From contig CM059975.1 in the NCBI GenBank assembly GCA_030490835.1, positions 50,831,174 through 50,895,173 of the forward strand: DNA of 64,000 bases. Reading direction: 5' to 3'. The position numbers were made by a program, and so were the translations under genes. Below, piece by piece: positions 22,981 through 34,579 of this stretch. The DNA comes from Annona cherimola. Lineage: Eukaryota > Streptophyta > Magnoliopsida > Magnoliales > Annonaceae. Each line of letters begins with the position of its first letter. Position 1 is the stretch's first letter. Below the pieces are notes generated by a model, which was not told the DNA's origin, searched no databases, and saw only the letters and a program-made list of their open reading frames with translations.

Positions 22981-25900
22981 GTAAGCAAGCGAACTTTCTA
23001 AAATGTCATTTTCTTTCTATGAGATTGATATGATTGAAATGTTTATGTTTGTGTTTGAAATGTTTATGTTTATGTTTTATTGAATGGGCAAGCACAAGTT
23101 TTGAATATGACGGCTTTAATGCAAAGCTATAAGTGTTGAAAAATAATGACTTTAATGAAAACTCTTAAGGTTTGCTTCATGGGAAGCAAGCGACACTTCC
23201 TAAGATAAATAATTTATCATAAGTGTTGCCAAGAATGGGAATGCTTCATGTTAATGAAATTGAAAAATTTTTCTTATGAGTAAGAAAGTTCTCCATGCTA
23301 ATGTTTCTAAGGATTTCATGTTTGATACCGATGGTTTTAAGAATTTATTTTTAAGCAAGCAAGTTCTATATGATATTGTTCAACAGCATTTTATAAGAAA
23401 AAGAGAATTTTACCCTTTTTCACAAAATATTGTTTGTAAATGAGTTATGAGTTATTTCTACAATAACTCGTGATAAACAATGATGAAAAAGATTTGTTTT
23501 GCTAGGTCAAGATAATTAAATAATAAATGATGTTTTGGACATAGTCCATATGTATTGAAATGATGTTTGAAAAGTTTTGATTTCCTTTAGATAAGGAAAT
23601 CTATGTTAAAAATGTTTATACGGATGTGTTAAAAAGGGATTTATGGATGACCAACCTCCTATGATTGATTTCATAAAATGGTTTGATTTCAGGTTGCTTA
23701 ATGGCATGCAAAAGACTGTGCAATTTTCCATTATGTAAAAATGATTGATATGTGGACAATTATTAAATTTTGGATTATGGACAAGGGGATATCATAATTG
23801 CATAACTTTTGTAAACAAAAGGTCCTGAAATGGAAACTAAGAAAATATTAGAGAAAAATATGATTTATTTATGGAAATCCACAAGTTTTGAAATTCTTTT
23901 ATTAAAAGAGTTTTAAGATGTATAGTTTCTCAAACATTTCAAACGTTTATCAAAATATTTTACTCAAAATGTTTCTAAAGGAATTTAAGGAAGGTCATCC
24001 TAGAACTAGATTTTAAACAACAATTACAAGTCGACACAGACTGCGGCCCGTGATGTGTTTTTGGAAAATATAGACTTCGGTCTAAGATTTTTTGTGCATA
24101 TGGAGGCAGGCTGCGGTCTGTGATCCCGGTTTAAAAGGGCAGGGGCTGTGGTCTGTGGTTCTTCAAACCAAACGGACTGCGATCTGTCATAATAACGTAC
24201 GGTGCACCAGTACAAGTAATAGGCAGGTTGTAGAGCACGGTTAGGATGACCGGGGCCCACTCTACATAAGGCCAAGTCGCTAAGGGATGACAGGATTGCC
24301 AGCGGCGCCCTCCTTGAGATGAGAGTAGAATATATAAACAACCGCTGGGCTAGCGTGTTGTTAATGATTCTCTTCCAAAAGGTAGCATGATCACTTGCTA
24401 TGTATCACTACTGGATGGAAAGAAATGAATTTGCATACGTTTGGCTTTTCAAAAGCCCAAAGATTGGGTTATAAAAGCATTTATACAACAAGTTACCTAA
24501 ATTGGATTCTTATGAGCTAATATGCATAAGTTACTCTAAAAGAAAGGGTGTTTTACACAAAAGTGTAAATAACAGAAATTAAAGGAAATGTGTTTATGCA
24601 AATGCATTTATGAAAATGGTTTACATATTTTGTTTTCCTAGTTTGCTATAAACTAGCCCCAAGACGGGGATTATGCCCCAAGACGGGGATTATGAAAAGG
24701 ATTTTATGATGGCTTATGTTAATGATGTTGTGAAACCCTAACCCAAGTAAGCCATATGTATGCATTGAACATATATTTGATGATTATTTATGAATTATGG
24801 AATTATGAAGGTATTTTATGATTTTTGCTAATTATGGCAATTAGGGTTATGGGTTAGCATTAATGATGTGATTAAGCATTTTGAGCCTAAATGAGATAAT
24901 GAGTTTAGAATGAATTATTTGTGATTTAAGTGTGCAATAATATCATGAAAAATCATTTTTCGTGATTTAAAATGAATTATGGAGATAAAGATGGAAATTG
25001 TCAAGCGGGAAGGAAAATATTAGAAAATTCATAACTCAACGCCTAAAAGGCGGATTCAAGTGAAATTTGAGATGAAAATTGTTAATATTAGGCTTGGTAT
25101 TATGGAATGAAAAGATCATGAAAATTCTTGATGAAATGAGAATTATGAATTTTTAAGTATATGTTCATTTCAACCGTTAACTTCAAACGCGTGTAACGGG
25201 AGCTAGGAAACTCGGATTGAGATGAAATTTGAAACGGTTGAATGAAATTATGAGATGTTTATGTTGAATGGATTGGATTAAGGGAATCATGATGGGATTA
25301 GGGTGATAATTAATTATTTTTATTCCCAAATCCAAAAGATATATTCAAGTGGTCATAACTCGACGTAGAAACGTCGGATTGAGATGAAATTTGAAACGAT
25401 AGAATAAAATTATGAAATCTATGAGATGAATGGAATGGATTAAGCTAATTATCATGAGAAATAGCTTTCTTGGAGAGCAAGTAACAAGTTTCTTAAGGGC
25501 TAAGTAAAGAAGGACAATTGGACGGTCAAATATGATGCAGTTTACGGTCAAAGTGATGCAGATTTTATGATTTTTGGTAAAAAGTAAAAATGTATTTTAC
25601 TTGACCCATATTCACCCACCTCATATGGTAGATGAGGGATCATTGAATGGGTGTAGAATTGCAGCACGAGTGGGTCCCACAAGTGGAAAAAAATCCAGCA
25701 ACATGCATAAGGGCTTTGCACGTAGAGTTGAGATGAAATTGTGGAAAATATTCTAAGTGCTGAAACGTCCAAGGGAGTTGCTGCAACTCACGAATTTTCC
25801 CAAAAAAGGAGGAAGGAAAACCAAGGGAAAAGAAGGGGGAAAAGGAGAGATTTCTCATTTGCTCAAGTAAGTATATGATTATTTGATTTTTATGCATCAA

Positions 25901-27265
25901 ATCTGTAAAGCAAATGATGCTGAAAAATAAATTATGGTCGGAACAGTAAATGGATTATTTCTGGCATGAAAATTTTTTAGAACAATCCTCATGATATGAT
26001 TAAGGAACTAACCAATTTTCAGCTTAAAATGATATGTATGTTGGAAATTAAAAATCCGTGAATATTAGCCCAAACAGGGTAAAACGGGTTACAGGATCAG
26101 CTGTAGAAAAGGATTTTTAATACATTTTCTACAAGGTTTTTCGGGCTGAAAATTTTACATAATATACATGACATATTTGGGATTACACGAAAAAATTTAA
26201 AATGAGGTTTTTATGGGTGTAAATAGACCCCATAAATAACGTCATTCAGGCTGACTGGAAATGGAGTTTACTGTTCAGCAAGGTAAACATCCCCAAATAA
26301 ATATGTAATGTTAATATTTCGTGCTGAAAATTTTATGAAAGTTAATTGATGAAGTTATTAAGGTATGGTAGAAATTTCAGATCAAAAATACTTGATTTGA
26401 TATTAATTCAAGATTTTAAGATTTCAGCACGCCTGATTTCAGAATATGTGGTTAGTTTGAGAAAGAAATCAAAAAGAAATATGAAACCTATGTATAACTG
26501 ATCCAAATTTATTTATGTGTTAAATCATTAAATATGGATCAAGAAAAGTGAGATTATATGCTGAAATTTCGAATTTATATAATAACCTAAGGTTATGTGT
26601 CAAAGGACACGTTAAACGGGTTAAAAGTGGGTTCCAAACTAACTGTTTTGGAAACCTATGAAAAATGGATTTAAACCTCATAAAAATACCTTAAGTAAAT
26701 TGGTATTAAATGGTAATTAACCCGCTGGAAAATGGGTTAAATTTCTGAGTTAGGAAATTTTATGAAATGCATTGTGTTTAAGTGCTAAATGAGCTTATGT
26801 GAAGGGATAATGATAAACGGGTGATGAATGATTTATGAAAAATGATTTTATGAAAAAATGCATGAAAATGAGATGAATTTCATGTTTATGGATCTGTTTG
26901 TAATGACATGTCATTAATCCAAAAGTTTGGATTTGAATTATGAAGTTTAGGCAATGCTAGGTACGTAGAAGAAACACCCGTATGTGTATTTTTGGAAAAA
27001 ATGGGAAAAATTGCAAAGTAAGCTTAATAAAGCTATGAATGATGCATATGGAATGAATACCCTAATTTTAGGGTTATGTGCATGTTATATGTATAGGCTA
27101 TGATGTGTGATAGCCAAATGTGTGAAAACGGTGTTAATATATGCAAATTAAGCCATATATGTGTATGATGAATTATGAAGGATATATGCTAATGAAAATG
27201 GGTTGGAAAACTAAATGGAATGCAATGACAAGAAATGTATGAAAAACCATATTATGTTCATGTAG

Positions 27266-27308
27266 GCAAGGAAAAGAATGGAAGGAAAAGGGATTATGGC
27301 GATCTCAG
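27266..27308 (+). other. Predicted mini-exon in LTR3
   Basis: A 43 nt purine-rich segment following TTATGTTCATGTAG and ending TCTCAG before GTAAGCAAGC. Same position and flanks as in the other LTRs. Confidence 0.4.
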
Positions 27309-29059
27309 GTAAGCAAGCAAACTTTCTAAAATGCATTTTCTTTCTATGTGATTGATATGATTGAAATGTCTATGTTTATGCTTATGTTTTTACGAATGGG
27401 CAAGCACAAGTTTTGAATATGACGGCTTTAATGCAAAGCCATAAACTTTGAAAAATGATGACTTTAATGAATATTCTCAAGGTTTGCTTCATGGGAAGCA
27501 AGCGACACTTCTTAAGATAAATAATTTATCCTAAGTGTTGCCAAGGATGGGAATGCTTCATGTTAATGGAATTGAGAAATTTTGCTTATGAGTAAGCAAG
27601 TTCTCCATGTTAATGTTGTTTTAAGGATTTCATGTTTGATATCGATGGTTTTAAGAATTTGCTTTTGAGGAAGCAAGTTCTATATGATATAGTTCAACAG
27701 CGTTTTATAAGAAAATGGAAATTTTACCCTTTTTCACAAAATATGTTTGGTAAATGAGTTTTGAGTTATTTCTACAATAACTCGCGATAAACAATGATGA
27801 AAAAGATTTGTTTTACTAGGTCAAGATAATTCAATATTAAATTACGTTTTGGACATAGTCCACATGTTTTGAAATGATATTTGAACAGTTTTGGTTTCCT
27901 TTGGATAAGGAAACCTATGTTGAAAATGTTGGAAAAATGTTTCTACGGATGTGTTGAAAGGGATTTATGGATGACCAACCTCCTATGGTTGATTTCATAA
28001 AATGGTTTAATTTCAGGTTGCTTGATGGCATGCAAAAGACTATGCAATTTTCCTCTATGTGAAAATGATTAATATGTGGACAATTATTAAATTTTTTTAG
28101 GTGAAGGACAAGGGGATAGCATAATTGCATAACTTTTGTAAACAAAAGATCCTGAAATAGAAACCAAGAAAATATTAGAGGAAAATATGATTTATTTATG
28201 AAAATTCAAAGGATTTGAAATTCTTTTATTAAAAGGATTTTAAGATGTATTATTTCTCAAACATTTCAAATGTTTATCAAAATATTTTACTCAAAAATTT
28301 TCTAAAGGAATTTAAGGAAGGTCATCCTAAAACTGGATTTCAAATAACAACTTGTTAAAGTGGGTGCGCTCGCTTACAAGTTGACACGGACTGCGGTCTG
28401 TGATGTGTTTTTGAAAATAATTGTTAAATATAGACTTCGGTCTATGATTTTTGTGCATATGGATGCAGGCTGCGGTCTGTGATCTCGGTTTAAAAAAAAC
28501 ATGGACTGCGGTCTGTGGTTCTTCAAACCAAAATGGACTGCGGTTCGTTAGGATAACGTACGGTGCACCGGTACAAGGAATAGGCTGGTTGTAGAGCACG
28601 GTTGGGATGACCGGGGCCCACTCTACATAAGGCCAAGTCGCTAAGGGATGGCAGGAGTGCCAGCGGCGCCCTCCCTGAGATGGGAGCAGGATAAGTGAAC
28701 AACCGCCTGGCTAGCGTGTTGTTAAGGATTCTCTTCCAAAATGTAGCATGATCACTTGCTATGTATCACTACTGGATGGAGAGAAATGCATTTTCTTATG
28801 TTTTATTTCTGAAAAGCCCAAAGATTGGGTTATGAAAATATGATTTTATGAAAATATCCTAAAGGGATTTTTATGAAATGGTTACCCTAAAAGAAAGGGG
28901 GTTTTACACAAAAGTGTAAATAACAAGAATTAAAGGAAATGTGTTTATGCAAATGCATTCATGAAAATGGTTTTCCTTCTTTGCTATAAACAAGCCCCAA
29001 GATGAGGAATTATGAAAAGGATTTATATTCATTTCTAAAAGAGCCTAAATAAAGAATGT

Positions 29060-29610
29060 TTTTGGACATGAGAATGTCCTTTGCCGAGAAAGGCTTATGT
29101 GATTGATGTTTAAGGACATATGAATGTCCATTGCCAATAAGGTTATGTAAATGATGTTTTGAGACATGAAATGTCTCTTGATTTTATGATGACTTATGCG
29201 AATGATGTTTTGAGACATGAAATGTCTCTTGATTTTATGATGGCTTATGTGAATGATGTTTTGAGACATGAAATGTCTCTTGGCTAAAGGATTTTATGAT
29301 GGTTTATGTTAATGATGTTTTGAGACATGAGATGTCACCGTTGCCTAAGTATTTATGTTGTTTTGGACGGAAAATGTCCACTGGCAACCGAATGATTTCA
29401 TGTAATGGCTATGAACATTAAAAATGTTCATATAAGATTAATGGAAACTCATCATTAAAGGTAAAATGTATATGTTTTGCCTAAACAAGCCCAGGCGCGG
29501 CTTGTAAATGATTTTAAGAATGAATGCTTTATGAAAGCATTCAAGGACATGAAATTGTCCTTATAATAAAGGATTTCATGATGGTATTTTAGGACATACG
29601 CATGTCCTCA
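29060..29610 (+). repeat. Tandem array of short hairpins in LTR3
   Basis: Successive inverted repeats: GGACAT-GAGA-ATGTCC (29064-29079), GGACAT-ATGA-ATGTCC (29114-29129), GAGACAT-GAA-ATGTCTC (29161, 29212 and 29263), TGGAC/GTCCA (29364-29379), TGAACAT-TAAAA-ATGTTCA (29412-29430), GAATGCTTT-ATG-AAAGCATTC (29522-29542), AAGGACA/TGTCCTT (29543-29562) and AGGACAT-ACGC-ATGTCCT (29591-29608). Stem sequences differ but pairing is kept. Confidence 0.85.
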
Positions 29611-30304
29611 GGAACAAGGTATTCCCAATGTTTATGAAAAAGGTTTTCAAGAAGCCTTGCCCTAAAATGCTTGCTTACTGAGTTGTCACTCACGTTTTGT
29701 TTTCCAAACCCTTAGACAGGTACTGAGGAGACTCAGAAGGTTGCGAACCTCAGACATGGAGGAAGGTACATGATGATAGCCTTGAAGGCTATGAGAAATG
29801 AAAAAGCATAAATATGCTAAGGTAAGCTAATGTGTATGTGAACTTAATGAGAATATTAAGTTCTATATATGATTCAATTGTTGAATGTATGGATGTATGG
29901 ATATGAAATATGATACTTAGGACAAGGAATCTTTCACTGCAAAAAGGCAGGTAAAGATGCTATGTGTTTATGTATATCCGAACTTAGTTAGAGTTCTAAG
30001 TTCCATGTGAATTAATGACTGAATGTATGAAAGTATGATTTATACAATGATTCAGTGTATAACGACAGGCATATAAAGGTGCTATGAATGAAATGATGAT
30101 TTTTATTACAAGTGAAATGTCACAATGTATGATGATTGTCATGTCAAGATTATGAATGATGACAGATGAATAATCGAAAAAAATTCTGGACATATTCCAA
30201 TTAAAAACCCGCCGCGTGATCAGGGCAACAATCCTGATTCACATTTACCAATCGATAGATCTTGAGGTAAGGAAGTGACGTCTCGGTTCGGGGCACCACA
30301 GATG

Positions 30305-30750
30305 TTTTGAGACATAAAATGTCTCTTGGCTAAAGGATTTTATGATGGCTTATGTTAATGATGTTTTGAGACATAAAATTTCTCTTGGCTAAAGGATTTT
30401 ATGATGGAATATGTTAATGATGTTTTGAGACATAAAATGTCTCTTGGTTAAAGGATTTTATGACGGTTTATGTTAATGATGTTTTGAGATATGAGATGTC
30501 TCCTTTGCCTAAGGATTTATAAGAAAAATATTTTGGACGTAAAACGTCCACTGGCAAACGATGATTTCATGTAATGTCTATGAACATTGAAAATGTTCAT
30601 ATAAGAATTAAAGGGATTCCATCAGAGAAGGTAAAACATGTATGTTTTGCCTTAACAGGCCTACATGTGGTTTGTAACTGGTTTTATGAATGAATGCTTA
30701 ATGAAAAAGATTTCATGATGATATTTCAGGACATATACATGTCCTCAGGA
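30305..30750 (+). repeat. Tandem array of short hairpins in LTR2 (distal part)
   Basis: GAGACAT-AAA-ATGTCTC at 30309-30325 and again at 30427-30443, with a decayed copy between. TGGACGT-AAA-ACGTCCA lies at 30534-30550, TGAACAT-TGAAA-ATGTTCA at 30581-30599 and AGGACAT-ATAC-ATGTCCT at 30728-30745. The unit order matches LTR3, with both sides of some stems changed together. Confidence 0.85.
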
Positions 30751-31245
30751 AAAAAGGTATTCCCGATGTTTATGAAAAAGATTTTTAAGGAAGCCTTGCC
30801 CTAAAGATAAAATGCTTGCTTACTGAGTTATCACTCACATTTTGTTTTCCAAATCTTAGACAGGTACTGGGAGACTCAAGGGGTCGAGGACCTAAGAAAT
30901 GGAGAAAAGGTATGTAATGGTAGCCAACTTAGTTAGAGTTCTAAGTTCCATGTGAATTAATGACTGAATGTATGCAAGTATGATATATACAATGATTGAG
31001 TGTGTAATGATAGGCATGTAAAGATGCTATGAATGAAATGATGAATTTCATTACAAGTGAAATGTCACAATGTGTGATGATTGTCATGTCAAGTTATGAA
31101 TGATGACAGATGAATAAACGAAAAAAATTTTGGACGTATTCCAATTAAGAACCCGCTGCGTGATCAGGGCAACAATCTTGATTTACATTTACCAATCGAT
31201 AGGATCTTGAGGTAAGGAAGTGACATCTCGGTTTGGGGCATTACA

Positions 31246-31546
31246 CGTCAATCAAGGGCAAGTATAAACCCTAAGTCAAAGATTGAAGGTGCTACCGATA
31301 CAGGTAACATCTCACAGGTAGAAAGAATAGAGCAAAAGATAACTGCGGCTATAAAAGAAGCCGTGCAGCAGAAGTAATACAATGTCTTTGGGAAAGATAC
31401 TAACATGATCAATTAGAAGGAAATGAAAGAGATAGGCCGGTACAGGTAAAAATTCCTAACTTAGTACCGAAACTCTTAAGGATTGATAACAGTACAATAG
31501 AAGTAGATGGGAAGGTTATCAATGCCTTTTTAGCACAGTATCCACC
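31246..31546 (+). pseudogene. Gy-A gag, continuation after LTR2 (truncated by LTR4)
   Basis: After the CGTCA duplication the frame of the upstream gag continues from 31251 with QSRASINPKSKIEG and on to ERIEQKITAAIKEAVQQK. That last part parallels Gy-B gag near 45055 (EERVVMAVKEAMQQA). A stop follows near 31375. Fragments encoding VEVDGKVINAFLAQYPP just before 31546 correspond to the INAFLTQQPP segment of Gy-B gag. LTR4 starts directly afterwards, so the rest of the Gy-A gag-pol is missing here. Confidence 0.65.
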
Positions 31547-34374
31547 TGTGATACCCAGACCCAAGTAAGGCTTATGTATATGCATTTGACATATACATAT
31601 GAATCATGTATGATTTAGATGAATTATGAATAATTTTCCTAAGCAATATTGATGATTTATTGCAATTAGGGCAAGTGATTTTGAATGATCAATATAAGCC
31701 GATATGGGTCAATGTGATTAAAGAGGCTTAATGAGGATTAAGTATTGTAAATATATTGAGGATAATTACCTCATATATTATGGTTTAATTAATAGAGATT
31801 ATGATGGTAATTATGGATTTAAGGTAGCAAATGCTAGAAAATCCATAATTGGACGCGATAAGGCGGATTAAGAAGAAAATTGAAAGGTAAGCACATAATT
31901 TAGTGTTTAATCTTATGGAAATGATGGATTATGAAAATTTGGATGAAATTAAAGTGAAAATCGATTTTTACCATCCAAAATCTAAGGAAGACTTCAAATG
32001 ATCATAACTTGAGCTAGAAAAGTCAGATTAAAACGAAATTTGACATGAAAAGTTAAAATTATAAGATCCATGCAATGAGAGGCTTGGATTAAGATAATGA
32101 TGATGGGATATTAGTTGCACGAAAAATGAGTGTATAATTATTGACTTTTGTGCACCAAAAAGTAAGTTTGTGTTTACGATTAAAGTAAGGTGATTAATTA
32201 TATTTTTAATGGCAAAAATGAGGTGTCAACAGGAGATAATTGCACATGGATTTTATGAATTATTTAAAATGATAAAATCAAGTGATTAATGGCATGATTT
32301 AATGGCTAATGGATTAGCTCAAAGGAGCTTGAAAAGGTGGCCCACATATGGACGATCAAGGGGCTATTGTATTGAATTTTTTATTTAAAAAAATAAAAAT
32401 TATGCATTTAAGTGAGCTACATGACAAGGGTGGTTGGTGACATTAATTAGAGCTGGATTGTTTTGGCACAAAATGCCAAAATTCAAAGCATATGGACGTA
32501 AATGCAAAGTGGACAGCAACATGTATTTATGGAGTGATGCTCAGTCAAGCTGGTTTTGTGATTTTTTAATAGTTTTTTATATAGATAAATGGACCCCTAA
32601 ATGAGCTCCTAACTAGGGTAATTAAGTGTACATTAATTGAAAGATACAATTGTGTGAAAATGTGCAAAAGGGCTGCTGCATTTGATGTTGATTTGCATGG
32701 ACATCAAGTGGACAACAGGAGATGTGGACGGCTAGGCTGCTGTATTTGATTTTTATGATTTTTTAAAATAAGATAAGTAAACCCTTAAGTAGGCTATTAC
32801 TTAGGGTGATTAATTACCCATTAATTAAAGTGAATTAGGTGTGGAAAAATTTCAAAAGCTGCTGCTGAAAATGGACGTGAATGGTGGACAGCAACATGGG
32901 TTTAATGATATGGATTTTTAATGATTTTTTAAAGATAATTACCTAATTTAAATGGACCACATTTTTTCATGTCATTAAAGGGATAAATATGCTTTGATTA
33001 CATGCTAAATGATGTGGCAAATGGGCCCCATAAAGTTGAAAAATCCAGCCATACATGAGGTGGTCGTCCATAGGGTGTAAGAGAGAGAGAGAGAGAGAGA
33101 AGTCAAGGGGCAAACCCCCCTAAACTCCAGCAGCAAAGCACGTCCTCTTTCAAGCAGCATGAGGAAATATATGAATGTTATATCATTCTTATATGTATAG
33201 GCAAAGGCAAAGGGATAAGCGAAACGAAAAGGTAAGCAAGCGAGGTAAGCAAGCAGCTATCTAAATGATTTTGGTTTTCATTACAAGGTATTTAAGGATG
33301 GTCATTCCTTGTTTATATGTGTATTGAAATGTTTATTTCTATTGAAATAAATGATTGCTTATGATTTCGCAAATTATCCTTGAAATGTGATGAAACATGA
33401 ATTTATACGATGTTTCATTGAAATGGTGTTTAAAGAGGGATGGTGCAAAGAATTCTCTACATGAGAATGACAAGTTCCATGTGTAAGGGGGTATATAATG
33501 TCGGGGTGACTAAAAGTCATGCATGGAATGGAAATCAAGTAGGCTAGTCGAGGAGGTAAGTGGACAAGGAGTCCCCCTTGACGTCGCCAAGTCGGAAAGG
33601 ATCGGCGAGGTAGGCTAGTCGAGGTAGTAAGTGGACTCCCCCTTGACGTTGCCAAGTCGGTAGGTCCGGCGTCAAGGATGGAAAGGATCATGTGATGAAA
33701 GAGAGTTCCCCGTGCTAGCGTACCGTCACATGAAGGATAACGTCATCAATGGAAATGATAAATTTGCACATCCAATGTTTATGAAATATTTATGAAATGT
33801 GTATAAATGATTTATGAAAATATTTTTGCTCCACAGGTAGTTGATCACTTGATAAGTGTTTCTACTGAAGGGAGAAAAATGCTTTTAAATAAATATTCCT
33901 TCAAAATGAATTGCCTGTAAAATATAAGCTTGGTTATTGAGTTTCGACACACATTTTCGTTTTCCCAACCCATAGACAGGTGAAAGAAGAGACCTGGCAA
34001 AGGAGCAGGAGCTATCCATTGAAGAAATGGAAAGACATTATAAGTTTCATGTTTATGAAAAACTTATGTTGAATGAATATAAATTTACGTTGATGATTTA
34101 TGTTGACATCTATGATGATACATGCAGTGACATCTAATTTATGAGATGTTTTGAAATATATTATGAAAATCAAGTCTAGTTATGACATTATTGGATAGAA
34201 ATGAACTAAGTATGCATGAGATGAGAAATGGAAGGAAATAAATTCCGATGAAAAGATATTTAATTGGATAAATATCCGTTAAAACCCACCGTGTGACAGG
34301 GCAACAATCCTGATCACGTTTACCAGTCGAACGATCTTGAGGTAAGGTTGTGACGCTCGGGCTGGGGCATTACA
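31547..34374 (+). mobile_element. LTR4: 2,828 bp gypsy LTR, probable 5' LTR of element B (Gy-B)
   Basis: Starts TGTGATACCCAGACCC and ends GCTGGGGCATTACA. It is shorter than LTR1-3 because most of the first predicted intron and the hairpin array are missing. Retained: hairpin modules at 31843 and 32002, GA tract at about 33080-33101, acceptor ATATGTATAG ending 33200, mini-exon 33201-33231, donors GTAAGCAAGC at 33232 and 33245, GC-rich block about 33580-33720, acceptor CATAGACAG ending 33979 and U5 hairpin 34293-34317. The flanks CCACC and AGATG do not match, so it is not a simple solo LTR; gag follows 83 bp later, so a 5' LTR is most likely. Confidence 0.75.
33201..33231 (+). other. Predicted mini-exon in LTR4
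   Basis: A 31 nt segment, GCAAAGGCAAAGGGATAAGC followed by GAAACGAAAAG. Its first 12 bases equal those of the LTR1 mini-exon although the LTRs are otherwise far apart. It is followed by GTAAGCAAGC twice in close succession. Confidence 0.4.
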
Positions 34375-34457
34375 AGATGCATATGTTATGACCTAACCTT
34401 AACTGTGAATGAAAGTTATGTGCTTTTGATATTCAGAAAAAGTATTATGGTTGATAC
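34375..34457 (+). other. Shortened leader between LTR4 and Gy-B gag
   Basis: Only 83 bp, compared with about 740 bp in Gy-A. No primer binding site can be seen after the LTR4 end. A deletion here is likely, which would make Gy-B non-autonomous. Confidence 0.5.
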
Positions 34458-34579
34458 ATGATCAAGGTTAGAAAGAATAAGGGAAAGGAAGTTGCTACAG
34501 AAGTTCCCAGCCAGTGTGAGGTTGGAGAAACTAGTAGGCCTGAGAGAGGTAGACCAAAGTCACATGGGAAAGACTCAAG
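34458..34579 (+). pseudogene. Gy-B gag, N-terminal part (split by Copia-1)
   Basis: Open from ATG 34458, encoding MIKVRKNKGKEVATEVPSQ and GRPKSHGKDSS. It is basic and low in complexity, similar to the Gy-A gag start at 19653. At 34580 it enters the Copia-1 LTR. The flanking TCAAG is repeated at 44975-44979, where gag sequence resumes. Confidence 0.65.

Larger units (their letters stand above)
24729..30300 (+). mobile_element. LTR3: solo gypsy LTR (5,572 bp) inside LTR2
   Basis: Starts TGTGAAACCCTAACCC and ends GGGGCACCACA, flanked by GATGT on both sides (24724-24728 and 30301-30305). It is related to LTR2 along most of its length but clearly diverged. Landmarks: hairpin modules at 25030, 25188 and 25354, purine-rich leader 25800-25865, donor-like CAA|GTAAGTAT near 25868, acceptor ending 27265, mini-exon 27266-27308, donor GTAAGCAAGC at 27309, CTGCGGTCTGTGAT-type motifs 28387-28560, GC-rich block 28620-28730, hairpin array 29060-29610, CTTACTGA at 29674, acceptor ending 29719 and U5 hairpin 30216-30242. 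No genes; the minus frame at 29045-29269 is hairpin repeat. Confidence 0.9.
19874..31245 (+). mobile_element. LTR2: solo gypsy LTR (5.8 kb) in Gy-A gag, itself interrupted by LTR3
   Basis: Starts TGCATTGAAC and ends GGGGCATTACA, flanked by the 5 bp duplication CGTCA (19869-19873 and 31246-31250). Without LTR3 (24729-30300) and one GATGT copy it is about 5,795 bp. It has the LTR1 plan: hairpin modules at 20145 and 20307, purine-rich leader about 21300-21385, donor-like CAA|GTAAGTAT near 21390, acceptor ending 22936, mini-exon 22937-22980, donor GTAAGCAAGC at 22981. Then follow GGACTGCGGTCTGTGAT-type motifs 24031-24190, the GC-rich block 24262-24360, hairpins 30309-30745, CTTACTGA at 30819, acceptor ending 30863 and the U5 hairpin 31160-31186. 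No PBS or second LTR adjoins, so it is a solo LTR. Confidence 0.85.

Noticed and set aside
31547..34374. LTR4 as a solo LTR
   Set aside because: The flanking five bases (CCACC and AGATG) differ, and a gag start follows closely, so a 5' LTR with a deleted leader fits better.
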